Shown piece by piece: positions 25,015 to 38,287 of a stretch of DNA of 64,000 nt (its first letter is position 1; each line of letters opens with the position of its first letter). The DNA is from Ailurus styani (Eukaryota; Chordata; Mammalia; Carnivora; Ailuridae): NCBI GenBank assembly GCA_002007465.1, contig LNAC01000742.1, forward strand, positions 581,682-645,681, read 5' to 3'. A model generated the notes under the pieces. It was given only the letters and a program-made list of their open reading frames with translations, did no database searches and was not told the origin of the DNA. A program made the translations under genes and the position numbers.

Positions 25015-25193
25015 TTTATTTTTTTTAAGATTTACTTATTTGAGAAAGAGAGAAAGGAGAGGGGCAAAGGGAGATGGAGAGAGAGAATTTCAAGTGGGCT
25101 CCCTGCCACAGAGCTCTATCTCATGACCCTGAGATCATGACCTGAATCAAAATCAAGTCAGATACTTAACCAACTGAGCCATCCAGGTGCCCC
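25015..25193 (-). mobile_element. CAN-SINE, diverged
   Basis: Antisense copy ending 'gagccatccaggtgcccc' with 'cctgagatcatgacctgaat' inside. No clean duplication. Confidence 0.9.

Positions 25194-25731
25194 ACCATGT
25201 TTTTATATTGAATTCCAGTAAGAAAATGTTGCAATGGTGACAATATTTATGAAACTCTTTTTAGACCTTAAGCTGTCATATGAAACGTCAAGTCAAGTGT
25301 GATGTATTCTGATTTAATTTTTTTGGACTTCTATTAATTATATCTTCCAAACTACCAGATATGATCATTAATTGTTATGAATTGGATAATGAAGATTTTG
25401 TTCATAAAATTTCTGAAGAAGTAGAAAACAGAAAAATCTCTTCCTGCGGCTATTAAACTGCCCCTCCACAAAAATACACCCATAGGTAATCACTTCATAA
25501 ATTTCATTCCGATCTAACCATTGTCCCTACATAATTTTAACTTTAATAAAGATTTGACTGCATGATGTTTGTATTATGCATATAATATTTCACTTTGTAT
25601 CGTCTGATTTCAAAATCAACCATGACGTAAATAAGCATATAAATTATGTAAAGAAACAAGACATCTTCCAATGGACATAAAGAATGTAACTGGTCTCATA
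25701 AAAGTTTTCTCTTAGTTTTCCAAACAAGACA
25194..25731. other. No recognisable gene or repeat
   Basis: AT-rich intergenic DNA between two antisense SINEs. Confidence 0.5.

Positions 25732-25746
25732 TAAAGGAATTACAAA

Positions 25747-25957
25747 AATTTTTAAAAGATTTATTTTTCCATTTGAGAGAGAGTGAGAGGGAGAGAGAGC
25801 ATGAGTGGGAGGGGCAGGTAGAGAGGGAGTGAGAATCCAAAGCAGACTCCACAGTGAGTGCAGATCTGGATGAGGCTTGATCTCACAACCCTGAGATCAC
25901 AACCTAAGCCTAAACCAAGAGTTGACTGCTCAATGGAATGTGTCACCTAGGTATCCC
25747..25957 (-). mobile_element. CAN-SINE, diverged
   Basis: Antisense copy with GA-rich body and 'cctgagatcacaacctaa'. The 15-bp duplication 25732-25746 / 25958-25972 carries two differences, consistent with an older insertion. Confidence 0.9.

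Positions 25958-25972
25958 TAAAGGAGTAACAAA

Positions 25973-26387
25973 TGTTTTATGGTCATCATTATTTCATAGA
26001 AAATACCTACACTTGAGAAAATTTTATGCAGAACTGTTAATAACTACCTCTGTTCATTGCAGGCATACTACACGACAAGCATTGCATTAAGAACTTTGTT
26101 CGAAGAAATTAGAGGTAGCTCCCCTAACTGGATAGATGGTACTTTGATACTTTTAATAGCTGTGAGCTGGAATTTCAGGACACCAGGGGATAGACTGGTC
26201 AAAGGGTTTCAGCAAATATTTTACTCCCTAATATGCAATGTTAATGAATGTGTTGATATTCTAAACTGCCTATGTTTCTGTGACTAAAAGTAAGAGGCTG
26301 CAGTGCAGAATCGTGACAAGGTTTCCAGTTCTTACATTCTCGATAAATAATTCTCATCTCTGGTTGAAGTATAGAATCACTTGGGTA
25973..26387. other. No gene supported
   Basis: Contains a 76-codon frame (26057-26287) preceded by 'ttcattgcag', which looks like a splice acceptor. There is no donor, no partner exon and no recognisable protein motif. 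Confidence 0.45.

Positions 26388-26940
26388 ACTGTTTTTTAAT
26401 TCAAGTATAATTAACACACAGTGTTATACAATATAATGATTCAACAATTCTATACATTACTCAGTGCATGCTCATCACTCTCTTAATCTCCTCTACCTAT
26501 TTCACCCATCCCCCAGAACACCTCCATCTGGCAACCACCAGTTTGTTCTCTATATTTATTAGTCTGGTTTGTCTCTTATTTTCTGTGTTCATTTGTTTTG
26601 TTTCTTAAAGTCCACATATGAGTGAAATCACATGATGTTTCTTTCTCTGACAGACTTATTTCACGTAGCATTATACTCTCTAGCTGTATCCACTTGTTGC
26701 AAATGTTGAGATTTTATTCTTTTTAATGGCTGAGTAATATTTCATTGTATATACATACCACATCTTATTTATCCATTCATCTGTGAATGGATACTTAAGT
26801 TGCTTCCATATCTTGACTATTATAAATAATGCTACAATAAACATAGGGATGCATATATCTTTTTGAATTAGTGTTTTCATTTTCTTTGGGTAAATATCCA
26901 GTAGCGGAATTACTGGATCATATAGAAACTTTAAAAAAAT
26388..26940 (-). mobile_element. L1 3' end, 5'-truncated, antisense
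   Basis: About 550 bp of old L1 3'UTR and ORF2 C-terminus in reverse. The minus-strand frame 26680-26943 includes FLYDPVIPLLDIYPK and MWYVYTMKYYSAIKKN, hallmarks of the ORF2 C-terminus. Confidence 0.85.

Positions 26941-27689
26941 CATACTTGGGCCACATCTTCAGCATTTCCATTTAAATATTCTGGTGTTTACCATAGCAAA
27001 GAAAAGTATCCCAAAATACAGTAATATGAAAACAGGGTGCAGGGTCTCTGGTTTAGAAGGGGGAGAAATAAGCTCTTTTCTAAAAAATTTCTCCTCAACA
27101 GAAAAGGCGAAGAGAGTAGGTGTTCAACTCTTCCCCGAGCTTATTCCTAGTAGATATGGTTTAGACAAAGACATATAATCTCTCTCTGTTCCCTTTATTT
27201 GACCTTAAATACAAGAGGAAGCCTCTTCCTAAATAGGGGAGATGTAAATTCAAAAGATTAATCCAAAAAAATCCTTAAGCATAGAACTTGCAACTATTAT
27301 TCATTCTTCCTCAAGTCCAAATTTATCTCTTGTTCCAAATAAGAAACGACAAATTACAGGATGCATTGACAGTTGGTATACTTTGTCTAGGATCATGTAT
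27401 AATACTATTCAGGTCTCTCACAACAAGAAAAAAAATGATTACATACAGGTGATGTGGGCTGGTGGTTTAGGACTGTGTAAAATTTTTTTAAGGATCAACA
27501 GAATATATAAAAGAAGAAGAACTTGATTAGGCACCAAAATACCATATAAGCTCCATTGAATAGATTCCATGGCCAGGTGCAAGACTGTCAGCAGGAAGGT
27601 CATGATGCCTTTTCATAATTGGTCTGCCCAAACTAGGAAGAGGTGTTTTTTTTCTTTTTCCTAATTGTTCAGAATAACAGAAAGTTTAG
26941..27689. other. No recognisable gene or repeat
   Basis: Mixed-composition sequence. 27000-27200 is less AT-rich but shows no family that I can name. Confidence 0.45.

Positions 27690-27850
27690 GAAAATTTATT
27701 ATGGAATAGTTTCCTTCCCACTTACTAGTCTTGTCACTTTGGACAAGATAGTTAACTTTACTGTGTTTCCTCATCTCTAAAATGAGGAATAATAATAAAT
27801 GCTTAATTGAGTGATTATAAAGGTTGTAAAGTTATAAGCTTATAAGGTTA
27690..27850 (+). 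mobile_element. MIR SINE relic
   Basis: Boxes in MIR order: 'cttactagtcttgtcacttt', 'tttcctcatctctaaaatga', then 'gtgattataaaggttgtaa'. Confidence 0.75.

Positions 27851-28009
27851 TAAAGATTGGATGAGTTATTATTTTTAGAGTGATTAGAATATTCCCTGTC
27901 AAAAAGTTCATGAAATATAAGGGGCTTGGTAAATAAATAAGGAGGCCATTCTCAAGAGTAAAATGTTGGGGTTTCTCCAAGATGGATTGCTATACACATT
28001 GTTAGAGGT

Positions 28010-28205
28010 CTCCAAACAATTCTTCTCTATTTGATTTCGTTGTTACAACTGTATATGGTAGGTTTGTTCCTATTTTGGAAGATGGAGAAACTGAACGTAG
28101 AGAAATTAATTAGAGAAATCATATACCTAATAATTTACAGACTTTACAACTAATTACCACCCAGATTTGATTTAAGGAGTGTGCTGGTTCCCACAAAATA
28201 ACTTA
28010..28205 (-). mobile_element. MIR SINE relic
   Basis: Reverse complement of MIR: 'ttgttacaactgtatatggt', 'gaagatggagaaactgaacg', 'ctaattaccacccagattt'. 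Confidence 0.65.

Positions 28206-28419
28206 CTTTATGAATCCATGTATAACAAAGTAGAATGGATGTAAATGACATAAAATCACTAGTAAAATGGGTATTTATTCATCAATTTTGTTGTTTAAAA
28301 TTGTAATTACTCTCATTCCTAATGCTCCATCCTTTCCCTCCTTTTTTTTTTTTTTTTTTTTACTTCTTAGCACACATTGTTGTATAACTAGCTTATTTTA
28401 TTTATTTTCTGGATTCCTA

Positions 28420-28515
28420 TTTAATACAAAATCCATGAGGTAGATATCTGGGATCCATTTTTTTTACTGCCTATGAATAGGCAACCAACAAATATTGACT
28501 GAAAGAATAAATGTA
28420..28515 (+). mobile_element. L2 LINE 3' tail relic (weak)
   Basis: An 'aaatccatgaggtagatatc' box, then 'caacaaatattgactgaaag' and 'aataaatg', in the order of the L2 3' end. Confidence 0.45.

Positions 28516-28744
28516 TAAGCCATTTTCTTCCTCAGTAAAGGTACACTTTTTGAGGAGCTATGAAAATATTTACTACTAATTTACTATCAAAATAGAGCTT
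28601 GGAGAATGTAAATGAATAAATACTTAAAATGGCCTTAAAATGTCTCATGATTTTCTAAGTCTTTGGAAGAGAGAGAAGTAAAATTAGTTAACATTTGAAA
28701 TATCTCACAAAATTATAATGATTGTAATATTTGTGTTGTACCTT

Positions 28745-28965
28745 TTATGTACACTGATTATTCTAAATGATTATATTTATTTATGTATCACATCAACCTT
28801 AGATATTATTATACTCAACACTTTATATACAGGAAACTAAGACACAGATAGGATAATTTATATGCTCAGTCTCAGATTACTAGGAAGTGATGGAACCAGA
28901 ATTCAAACCAACAGATTTTGGCTCCAAAATTCATACTTTTAATCACTACCCAATGCTGCATACTG
28745..28965 (-). mobile_element. MIR SINE relic
   Basis: One of the clearest MIRs here, in reverse: 'aggaaactaagacacagat', 'ggaagtgatggaaccagaat', 'tcaaaccaacagattttgg', ending near 'ctacccaatgctgcat'. Confidence 0.8.

Positions 28966-29410
28966 TATTGTGAGAGAAAGTCATATGTTTAGACTATTAG
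29001 ACATGAAGTAGTAGGATAGTTTTAAATTTTCAGAAGCATTACTCATTTTCTTACCTAGGAAAAAATCAGACCACTTTTAGTAGAAATATTTTTAAGTGGG
29101 GTTAATATTCTCTATCATATATAAACTTTATCTCTTATTGAGCAATTCAAAAGTGCTTGGGTAAGATTCTATAATTCTTTAGCAGATAATAAGGAAAGGT
29201 TGACTACTATGATTCTTTTATATTAGGGTGAGTTTTTTTTTTTTTTGGTCCATAACAATTGTACAATTGCTTATATAGTGTTATTGATGAATACCAGAGT
29301 TATTTCCACAACTCATCATTGAGATAATTTATCCTGGGCTTGGATCTATACTGCCTTTATCTAGGCACGAATTTCTATAATTTCAAAATAAACAAGGCTT
29401 TTATTTAATT
28966..29410. other. No recognisable gene or repeat
   Basis: AT-rich DNA with a T run at 29231-29246. Confidence 0.5.

Positions 29411-29425
29411 CATGTGTAAATTCTT

Positions 29426-29634
29426 TTTTTTATTTTTTTAAAGATTTTATTTATTTATTTGACACAGAGAGAGAGAGAGATCACAAGTAGGCAGAGAGGC
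29501 AAGCAGAGAGAGAGAGGAGGAAGCAAGCTCCCCACTGAGCAGGGAGCCCAATTCAGGGCTTGATCCCAAGACCCTGAGATCATGACCTGAGCCGAAGGCA
29601 GAGGCTTTAACCCACTGAGCCACCCAGGCGCCCA
29426..29634 (-). mobile_element. CAN-SINE
   Basis: Antisense full-length copy. Perfect duplication CATGTGTAAATTCTT at 29411-29425 and 29635-29649, so insertion was fairly recent. Confidence 0.95.

Positions 29635-29649
29635 CATGTGTAAATTCTT

Positions 29650-30257
29650 AAAAGTAAAATAGACTGTCTTAAAGAAATTGTGACTGAAGGGTGGTAATAT
29701 CCTACATGCCTCAGCCAAAAACGTATTCAGTATTTTATTCTGCAAAGTTATTGTTACTCTACCCATTCTCTTACTTTCTTCCATTGTTACATGTATTTAA
29801 TTTAAAATAAACCAAAGCAAACAGAAAAGTAAAATGAAAATAAATCTGATAAAGTTTCCAATTATAGTAATATTGGAGCTACTTGTATTAGACAACAACT
29901 ATAAACACTAGAGAAAGTAAAAAATCTGTTTGAAAGCACTGATGAGTATACAAAATTAGGTAGAAACTTGAACAGATGCAATCCTTGAAAGAAGGAATGA
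30001 ACACTATATGAGGTCTTATTTTAATTGGCTTTTATCAGAGGACATTCTCCAGCCTACTGAAAAGGTTGGAGAATGATAGAACACATATATAAATAAAAAT
30101 TATTTTTAGACCAAGGTCAGAGGTGGAGCATAGGGCTGTCAGAGTATCTACATATTAAGAGAGGAGGAGGAAGTGAAAGGAGAGATATATAGCTTGAAGA
30201 GTCCCACTATCTGCATATAAGCTGTAATCAAATTCTTTGCAGATCACTGAGCTTCAC
29650..30257. other. No recognisable gene or repeat
   Basis: A-rich intergenic DNA. No frame or family recognised. Confidence 0.5.

Positions 30258-30405
30258 ATAAGCATCCAACTCTCGATTTTAGCTTAAGTTATGATCTCAG
30301 GTTTGTGCAATCAAGCCCTGTGTAAGGCTCTGTGCCGGGCATGGAGCCTGCTTAAGAGTCTCTCCCTCTCCTTCTTCCTCTGCCCCTTCCCCCCTCTATG
30401 AAAAA
30258..30405 (+). mobile_element. CAN-SINE, degenerate
   Basis: The head is lost. It keeps 'agcatccaactctcgatttt', 'atgatctcagg', 'catggagcctgctta' and a CT-rich end. 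An older subfamily than most here. Confidence 0.75.

Positions 30406-30594
30406 GAGGGGGAGAAATTCTAAGGTAGCCTGTGAAAAATGGTATCTGGAAGAATTAAAAACTGAGGAGAGATACTTTGCTACTGTTCATCATAATGAAA
30501 ACAGAAGTTAGTGTTAAAGTCCTGCCAAGTAAGAGAGATTAGTTAACATTTTGGGCTTTCTATAGAACTACCTTTAAAAAAATAACAACATTAT

Positions 30595-30784
30595 GGGGTG
30601 CCTGGGTGGCTCAGTCAGTTAAGCATCTGCCTTCAGGGCAGATCATGCTCCCAGGGTCTTAGGATCAAGCCCCAAGGTGGGATCCCTGCTCAGTGGGGAG
30701 CCTGTTTCTCCCTCTCCCTTGCCTGTCACTCCCCCTGCTAGTGTTCTCCCTCTCTCTGCCAAATAATTAAATATAATCTTTAAA
30595..30784 (+). mobile_element. CAN-SINE
   Basis: Head 'ggggtgcctgggtggctcag' and 'agttaagcatctgccttca', typical of an older CAN-SINE subfamily. Approximate duplication around AATAACAACATTAT / AATAACATTAC. 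Confidence 0.92.

Positions 30785-30794
30785 AAATAACATT

Positions 30795-31110
30795 ACAAGT
30801 ATCATATGATCGCACTGATATACAGAATTTAAGACATAAGGCACAGGATTATAGGGGAAGAGAGGAAAAAAAAAATGAAACAGGACAAAACCAGAGAGGA
30901 AGACAAACCATAAGAGACTCTTAATCATAGGAAACAAACTGAAGGTTGCTGGAGTGGAGGGAGGTGGAGGGATGGGGTTGTTGGGTGATGATATTAGGGA
31001 GGTCATGTATTATAATGAGCACTGGGTATTATGTAAGACTGATCAATCATAGACCTGTATACCTGAAAAATATATATGTTAATTAAAATAAATAAAATCT
31101 TTTTAAAAAT
30795..31110 (+). mobile_element. 5'-truncated L1 3' end
   Basis: Starts 'agtatcatatgatcgcac' and keeps the G-rich 3'UTR (30950-31010), 'agcactgggtattatgtaag' and an A-rich end near 31090-31110. Confidence 0.85.

Positions 31111-31972
31111 TAAAAAATATAATAACATGAAAACCTTAAAGTTGAGCAAAGAGTAATTTAATTCCCTGTTAAAAAAAAACAAATCAATAGACCTCAAAGT
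31201 CAAGGTTTGTACACTGTATAATACACAATGTCCAATGTCAAATTAAAAAGAACTACTAGACAGATGAAAGTATTTCCTGAAAGAACTAGAAAAAGAAAAT
31301 AAAAATATATGGAACTCAAACTTTGTACAAGGAAGGAAATAGAAAAATCATAGTGGAAATAAATAAAATAGACTAAAAGACAATAGCAAAGATCAATAAA
31401 ACTAAAAGCTAATTCTTTGAAAAGATTTTTAAGATGATACCTTTAGTATACTCAACAAGAAAAAAAGAGGACTCAAATAAAATTAGAAAAGAAAGAGGTG
31501 ATGTTCCAACTGTTACCATATAAATGCAAAAAACCAAAAGAAACTACTGTGATAAAGTATACACCAAAAATTGCAAAACCTAGAACAAATGAATAAATCC
31601 TAGAAACATACAACCCAGACTGAATCATGAAGAAATAGAAAATGAAAATTGAGGAATTACTAGTAAAGTGATTGAATCAGTAATTATAAACCTCCCCACA
31701 AGAAAAATACACCACTGCACAGCTTCACTAAAGAATTCTACCAAACGGTTAAAGAAGAATTAATGTCAATCTTTTCCAATCTCTTTCAAAAAATAGAAAA
31801 GGAAGGATCACTTCCAAACTCATCTTGTAGGACCAGCATTACCCTGATACCAAAATCAGACAAAGATGCCACAAGAAAAGAAAATTATAGGCTGATATCC
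31901 CTGATTAAGATAGATACAAAATTCTCAGCAAAACATTAGGAAGCTGAATTTAACAATATATTAAAAGGATCA

Positions 31973-32170
31973 GGGGTGTCTGGGTGGCTCAGTGGGTTAA
32001 GGCCTCTGCCTTTGCCTCAGGTCATGATCTCAGGGTCTTGGGATCAAGCCCTGAATTGGGCTCCCTGCTTAGTGGGGAGCTTGCTTCCTCCTCTCTCTCT
32101 CTGCTTGCCTCTCTGCCTACTTGTGATCTCTCTTTCTCTGTCAAATAAATAAATAAATCTTTAAAAAAAT
31973..32170 (+). mobile_element. CAN-SINE
   Basis: Full-length copy in L1-C. Duplication AAAGGATCA at 31964-31972 and 32171-32179. Confidence 0.95.

Positions 32171-32784
32171 AAAGGATCATATGACATGATCAAGTTGAAT
32201 CTATTTCAGGGATGTAAGAGTGGTTAAACATCTGTGAATCAATTAATGTAATATACTGAATGTAAACAAAATGAAAGATAAAAACCATTATCATTTCAGT
32301 AGATATGATAAAGCATTGGACAAAATTCAACATTCATTTATGTTATAAACTCAAAAAGTGAGTACAGTGGGAAACTACCTCAAAACAATAAAGAGCATAT
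32401 ACAACAAGCACACAGATAATATAAAACTCAGTGGGAAGATCAGAAACAAGACAAGGCTGCCAACTCTTTCCACTTTTATTCAATAATATATTGGCAGTAC
32501 TAGCCAGAGCAATGAGACAAGAAAAATAAGTAAAGGTCACCCTATTTGGAAAGAAAGTAGTAAAATTGTCAATATTCACAGAAAACATGTTATTAAATAT
32601 AGAAAATCCTGAAGTCTCCACTATTAAACTGTTAAAATAAATGAACAAATTCAATAATGTTGCAGAGTATAAATCAATGTATAAAATATGTTATGTTTTT
32701 ATGCACTGATAACAAAGTATCAAAAAGAGAAATTAATAAAATTATCCCATTTCAATCGCATCAAAATGAATAAAAGAAACCTAG

Positions 32785-32998
32785 GGAAAAAAATTTAAAT
32801 TTATTTGAGAGAGTGCAGAACAAGAGAATGAGAGAGAGATGAAGGAGAGAGAGAGAGAGAATGATCTGGTGGGGTGGAGGGCGAGGGAGAAGCAGATTCC
32901 TCACTGAGCAGGGTGTCCAATGTGGGGCTTAATCCCAGAATGTTGGGATTATGACCTGAGCTGAAGGCAGATGCTTAGTAGGCTGAGCCACCCAAAAC
32785..32998 (-). mobile_element. 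CAN-SINE, diverged
   Basis: Antisense copy with long GA-rich body and 'tgacctgagctgaaggcag'. Edges are marked by CCTAGGGAAAAA / CCCAGGAAAAA, an imperfect duplication. Confidence 0.88.

Positions 32999-34083
32999 CC
33001 AGGAAAAATTTAACTAATGCCGTTAAAGACATATACCTTGAAAACACTGATGAAAGAAATTGAAAAAGACTCAAACAAGTAAAAAGATAATGTATTCTCA
33101 TAAACCTGAAGAACATTATAAAAATATCCATACTACCCAAAATAATCTACATATTTAATGCACTCCCTATCAAAATTCCAATGGCATTTTTCACAGAAAT
33201 AGAACAATCTTAAAATGTATATGGAAGCATAAAAGACCTGGAATAACCAAAGAAATCTTGAGAATGAAGAACAAAGCTAGAGGTACCATGCTCCCTGATT
33301 TCAAGCTATATACTACAAAGTCATACTTTGTAAACCAGTACTTTGCAGGTACTTGTAGGAAAGCAGACACACTGTTCAGTGGAATAAAATACAGAGCCAC
33401 CCCCTCAAAAAAACAAAAACAAAACCAAAAATAACTAGCATATCTTATCAATTAACTGTATAACAAAGTAGTCAAGAATATATACTGAGGAGAAAGACAG
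33501 TCTCTTCAATACATAGTATTGGGAAAGCTGAATAGCCACATGCAAAAGAATGAAACTGGGTCATTATTGAACACCACACAACACAAAAGTTGTGAAGTTA
33601 ACACAAAAGTTAACTTCAAATGGATTCATGACTTGAATGTAAAACCTGAAACTCTAAAAATCCTAGAAGAAAACATTGGTGATAAACTCTTTAACATAGG
33701 TCTTGGCAATGATTTTTTTGGATTTGACACCAAAATCAAAGACAACAAGAGCAAAAATAAACCAGTGGGACTGCAAAAAACTAAAAAATTTCTCAACAAA
33801 TAAAACAATAAAATAAAAAGGCAAATTATTGAATAGGAGAAAATATTTGCAAACGATATAGCTAATAAAAAGTTGACATCCAAAATATATGAAAAACCCA
33901 CATAACTCAGCAGTAAAAAAAATCCAATTAAAAAATGAACATAGGAACTCTATTAGACATTTTACCAAAGATTACAGATGTCCAACATACACACGAAGTG
34001 TTCAACATCTCTAATCAGATAAATGCAATTCCAAACTACAATGAGATATTACCTCATATACCTGTTAGAAAGGCTATTATCAT

Positions 34084-34256
34084 GGGTGCCTGGGTGGCAC
34101 AGCCGGATGAGCATCCAACTCTCAGTTTCATCTCAGGTTATGATCTAAGGGTCATGAAATCTAGCCTAGTGTCAGCCTCTGTGTTCAGCACGGAGTCTGT
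34201 TTAAGTTCTTCTCTCCCTCTGCCCCTCCCCCCAACTCTCTCTCCTAAATAAAAAAA
34084..34256 (+). mobile_element. CAN-SINE, older subfamily
   Basis: Head 'gggtgcctgggtggcacag', 'gagcatccaactctcagttt', and 'gtgttcagcacggagtctg'. The A-rich end leads directly into a CTAT microsatellite. Confidence 0.9.

Positions 34257-34259
34257 TCA

Positions 34260-34307
<48 letters not shown>

Positions 34308-34308
34308 C
34260..34308. repeat. CTAT microsatellite at a SINE tail
   Basis: About eleven TCTA/CTAT units that grew from or next to the SINE tail, a common origin of microsatellites. Confidence 0.95.

Positions 34309-35174
34309 TCATAAGGAAAGACAAGAAATAACAAATGTTGGTGAGGATGTGGAGAAGGGGGGGATCCCTTGTGTACTATTGGTAGGAGTGTAGGGTTGGT
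34401 ACAGCCAGTGTGGAAAACAATATGCAGTTACTCAGAGAACTGAAACTAGAACAATCACATAATCCAGAAATTTCACTCTGGGTGTTTATCTGAAGAAAAT
34501 AAAAAAAAATTGACCTGAAAATATATATGTATCCTTATGTTTACTGCAACATTGTTTATAGTTGCAATGGAAATATGGAAACAACATAAGAGTACACTGA
34601 TAAATAAAGAAATATAGTATGCATGTATGTGAGTGTGTGTACACACACACCCAGTGGAATACTCCTCAGCTACGTAAAAGAAGATCATCTTGCCATTTGT
34701 AACAACACGTGTGGACCTTGAGGTCATTATACTAAGTAAAATAGAGAAAGACAAATACTATATGTTCTAACTTGTATGTAGAATCTAAAACAAAAACAAA
34801 AACAAAAACAAAACATGTTCACAGATACAGACTGCAGTTTTGTGGTTCCCCAGGGGTGGGGATGGTGGGTTACAGAAATAGATGAAGAGGGCCAAAAGTC
34901 GCAAACTTCCAATTATAAAATAAATAAGTCATGAGAATGTCGTGCATAGCATTGTGACTATGTTGTGTATCTGAAAGTCTCTAAGTTAGCAGATCTTAAA
35001 ATTTCTCATCACAAGAAAAACATTTGTAAATATGGTGAAGCATGTTAACTAAGACCATTGAGATGATCACTTATATATATATGTGTGTGTGTATATATAT
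35101 ATAATCACTATGTTTTACATCCAAATCTAACATAATGTTATATATTAATTATACCTTAATAATAAACTTAAGAT

Positions 35175-36644
35175 AATAGATAACAGCAGAATAAAGTTTC
35201 TTTATTCTGAATAAAGAATAAAGAATGAAGTGACTTCATTCTCTCCAGAGTTGAGTTTTGCTTTTTATATGATGTCTATTCAAAGAAATTGTTGATGTCT
35301 CTGTTTCATAAATGGGCATTCATTTCTTTGTCTCTATATGAGGTGTCTATACACCATATGTGTTTCATTTTTAAGCTTTTAGAGGAAAGATGAAATGCAT
35401 GAAATATGTGGTTGACATCTCTTTTTCCCTGTCTCCTTTCTCCATTTTATAGTTAGTAGAGACTGGTACTACTTATGCATTTTCCCATAGGCAAATGCTG
35501 GATAGTTTCATTTTTAGCTTTTACAGAATTTTATTGCCTATGAGGAGTTGTCCTCCAAGAATTATTAGGAAATACTGATTCAATTGATGAATATATACCC
35601 CTGTTTAATTTTCATACATAAGACCTCTTCTGTGTTTTTTCTTTGTGATCAACCCAGGGAAGCAAACTGAAAGTGAGCATGGAGATATCAAAGGATAAAT
35701 TTTCAATAATAATTAAAAATTATTATACAAATAATAATATATTTATTTGTATATTAATTGTATATTTACTTGCATATTAATGTACTGTATTTGTATATTA
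35801 ATATATAAATTATTGATTTGTATATTAATATAATATAAAATGTGATATATTATTTGTATTTAATATTTCATAATATATCAGAGATTTATTTAACTCATTA
35901 ATTTAGGAGGCAAGGTGGTAAACTGATTCAAAGGACATTTGAAGAACTGAGCACTGTTGTGCACTGAACAAAAAATGTTGGATTTCCAGGCTATGTACCA
36001 TCTTGGATAACACTCTAAAGGGCAGTAAACCATGTTCTTTGATTATAGTTTCAACACAACAAAAGTTATTTGCATCTCTACCAGACAAATCTGTAAGGTA
36101 ACATGTAACATTAGAAAGTTTGGACTCAGATCATAATAAAGAACATGTCAAAAAAAGATTCATTACACTAAATATTTCAATAATCCTTGGATAAGATTAT
36201 TAACAATGCTCCAATGTAATATTGAAAACACATGTAATCACAATTCTATCTTATTTCTAGGTTTTTCATATTTTTCTTAACAACAATGATGCCACAATCT
36301 ATGTTATGAAGATTAAATAATATGTGAAATGTTTTATATCATAAAGCCACAAAAAATCCAAAATGCTGTTTTTGTAGGTTTTTACTATAATTACACAATA
36401 TTCCAAAAGCAAGCTGGACATAAAAGGATCAAGTTAGAATTAATCTATCAGTATTTTTTTGTGTGTGTGAGATCCTAAAATAGAGGCATTGATATCCCTG
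36501 ATAGATTGCAACTAGGACATTGTATGCACAAAACATTACAGGAACCATAAATCATCTTACTACTCTTCAGAGAGATGGTGCAAAATAAAATTGTATTTAT
36601 CTTCATTGTGACCCAGCCTGAAAATGATGCCCAGGAAAAAGTGA
35175..36644. other. No recognisable gene or repeat
   Basis: Very AT-rich, especially 35700-35880 with TATTAATAT-like tracts. No frame of interest. Confidence 0.5.

Positions 36645-36785
36645 ATTTCCTACTTTATTAATTCAACAAATAATGTGTTGAGGCTTAACAACATGCCCTG
36701 TGTGTCCTATTGTGGGGACAAAGGGAAATCAGATGCTCACTCTCTCCACAAGGATCCAGATTTAGCAGCAGAGACAACACAAAAA
36645..36785 (-). mobile_element. L2 LINE relic
   Basis: 'attcaacaaataatgtgttg' followed by 'catgccctgtgtgtcctat' and 'ctccacaaggatcc', the reverse complement of the L2 3' end in order. Confidence 0.6.

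Positions 36786-37687
36786 TAACCAATTGGAGCA
36801 CAGATGGGGATAAATTATTTTATTTTGAATAAGGGCAACATGAACATGTGGTCAATTTAATTATTATTTAATCATTTATAAACTGGTAGTAGTATTTGTC
36901 TTTTACTGGATGTTATTCATATTGAACTGTATATGAAATGCCCTATTACTATCTATGTTTTATATTTTTTGTCCTTTTGTTCTTGTATCTTCAGCTAGAA
37001 AGTAATTGAAGGAAAATAGTAATTGAAAAATATTCTCTATAATAGTTTTGATTTTTCTGCATGATATTTAATAAGTATAACAAAAATATTAGCTTTTTTA
37101 ATGCCCAGTATTATAAAGGAGAATACAGACCTGTGTTTGAAGAACTAAACTGAAAAAAGAAGAATATGAAGAAATATAATTAAAAAGCAAATTGAGGAAT
37201 TTAAATGTATCATAAAATACTTTATTTATACCAATCATATCAATAAATTAAAGTAAATGAACTAAAGACTTTAATTAGAAGGTATTTTATCAGATAAGCT
37301 AGAAAAGCAAGACCAAACTACGTTCTATCTACAAGAAGTTAACATTAAAGGCAGATATAGGTTGAAAACAAAAGAATATAAACAAGATATGCTATACAAA
37401 TGTAAGTAAACATAAGAAAGCTAGGTAACTCTGTTAAGATCAATTAAAGTAGCCTTCAAGACAAGGAGTACTATAGATTTAAAAAGGGACCTTTATGATG
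37501 ATGAAAGAGGCATTTTATCATGAAGATATAAAATTATAAAGCTTTACAAATCTAATAACAGAATTTCCTAATGCAAACATAGGTATAAATAAAGTGAGAC
37601 ATTTAGAAATGTAGAATCGTAGTAGAAAATTTTCAAACCTCTCCCTGAGGAATTAGGAAAACAAACAAAAAGAGGAGACAAGTCAGT

Positions 37688-37689
<2 letters not shown>

Positions 37690-37719
<30 letters not shown>
37690..37719. repeat. CA microsatellite
   Basis: About fifteen uninterrupted AC units within the ancient L1M element. Confidence 0.95.

Positions 37720-37722
<3 letters not shown>

Positions 37723-38099
37723 ACTTGGACAGTATTCAAGGAAATTTGCTTAATATTTATTGACCACTCCATCCAACAACTGTGGATAATCTTTACAAAT
37801 ATACTTTTGCATAATAGATATATTAAAGAAGAAATCACAGCGGAAATTGCAAAACATTTTGAATTGAATTATATTGAAAACAACATACCAGAATTTGTGG
37901 AAAGTAGTAAACTGCACTTACTAAATAAACTATAGTTTCAAATATCTATATTAGAAAAGTTCTACGTTCATTATCCAAAAAACCTAGAAAAGAGGAAAAA
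38001 TATAGTGAAAGGAATATAAGTAAGAAAAAAAATAACCAAAAAGAAAAACAATAGAGAAATTTTAAAAGCCCAAACTTGATTCTTTAAAAAGATTATTAA

Positions 38100-38280
38100 G
38101 GGACACTTTGGTGGCTCAGTCAGTTAAGCACCTGCCTTCTGCTCAGGTCATGATCCCAGGGTCCTGGAATGGAGTCCAATATTGGGCTTCCTGCTCAGAA
38201 GGGAGCACGCTTCTCCCTCTGCCTGCCGCTCCCTCTGCTTGTGCACTCTTACTCTAACAAATAAAATCTTCAAAATAAAT
38100..38280 (+). mobile_element. CAN-SINE 1 of 3 in tandem
   Basis: Head 'gggacactttggtggctcag', end 'ataaaatcttcaaaataaat'. First in a row of three SINEs in the same orientation. Confidence 0.92.

Positions 38281-38287
38281 AAAATTT

Larger units (their letters stand above)
31255..35170 (+). mobile_element. Old L1 (L1-C): ORF2 from linker to 3' end
   Basis: A degenerate L1 on the plus strand. 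It starts in the endonuclease/RT linker, has RT traces near 31800-32620, thumb and C-terminal region from 33000 (the frame 33519-33803 includes MGKLNSHMQKNETGS and LNVKPETLKILEENIGDKL), and an old-type 3'UTR at 34800-35170. Three SINEs and a CTAT microsatellite lie inside. No intact domain remains. Confidence 0.8.

Noticed and set aside
26057..26287. 76-codon frame next to a 'ttcattgcag' acceptor-like site
   Set aside because: There is no donor site with a matching phase, no neighbouring exon and no protein similarity that I recognise.
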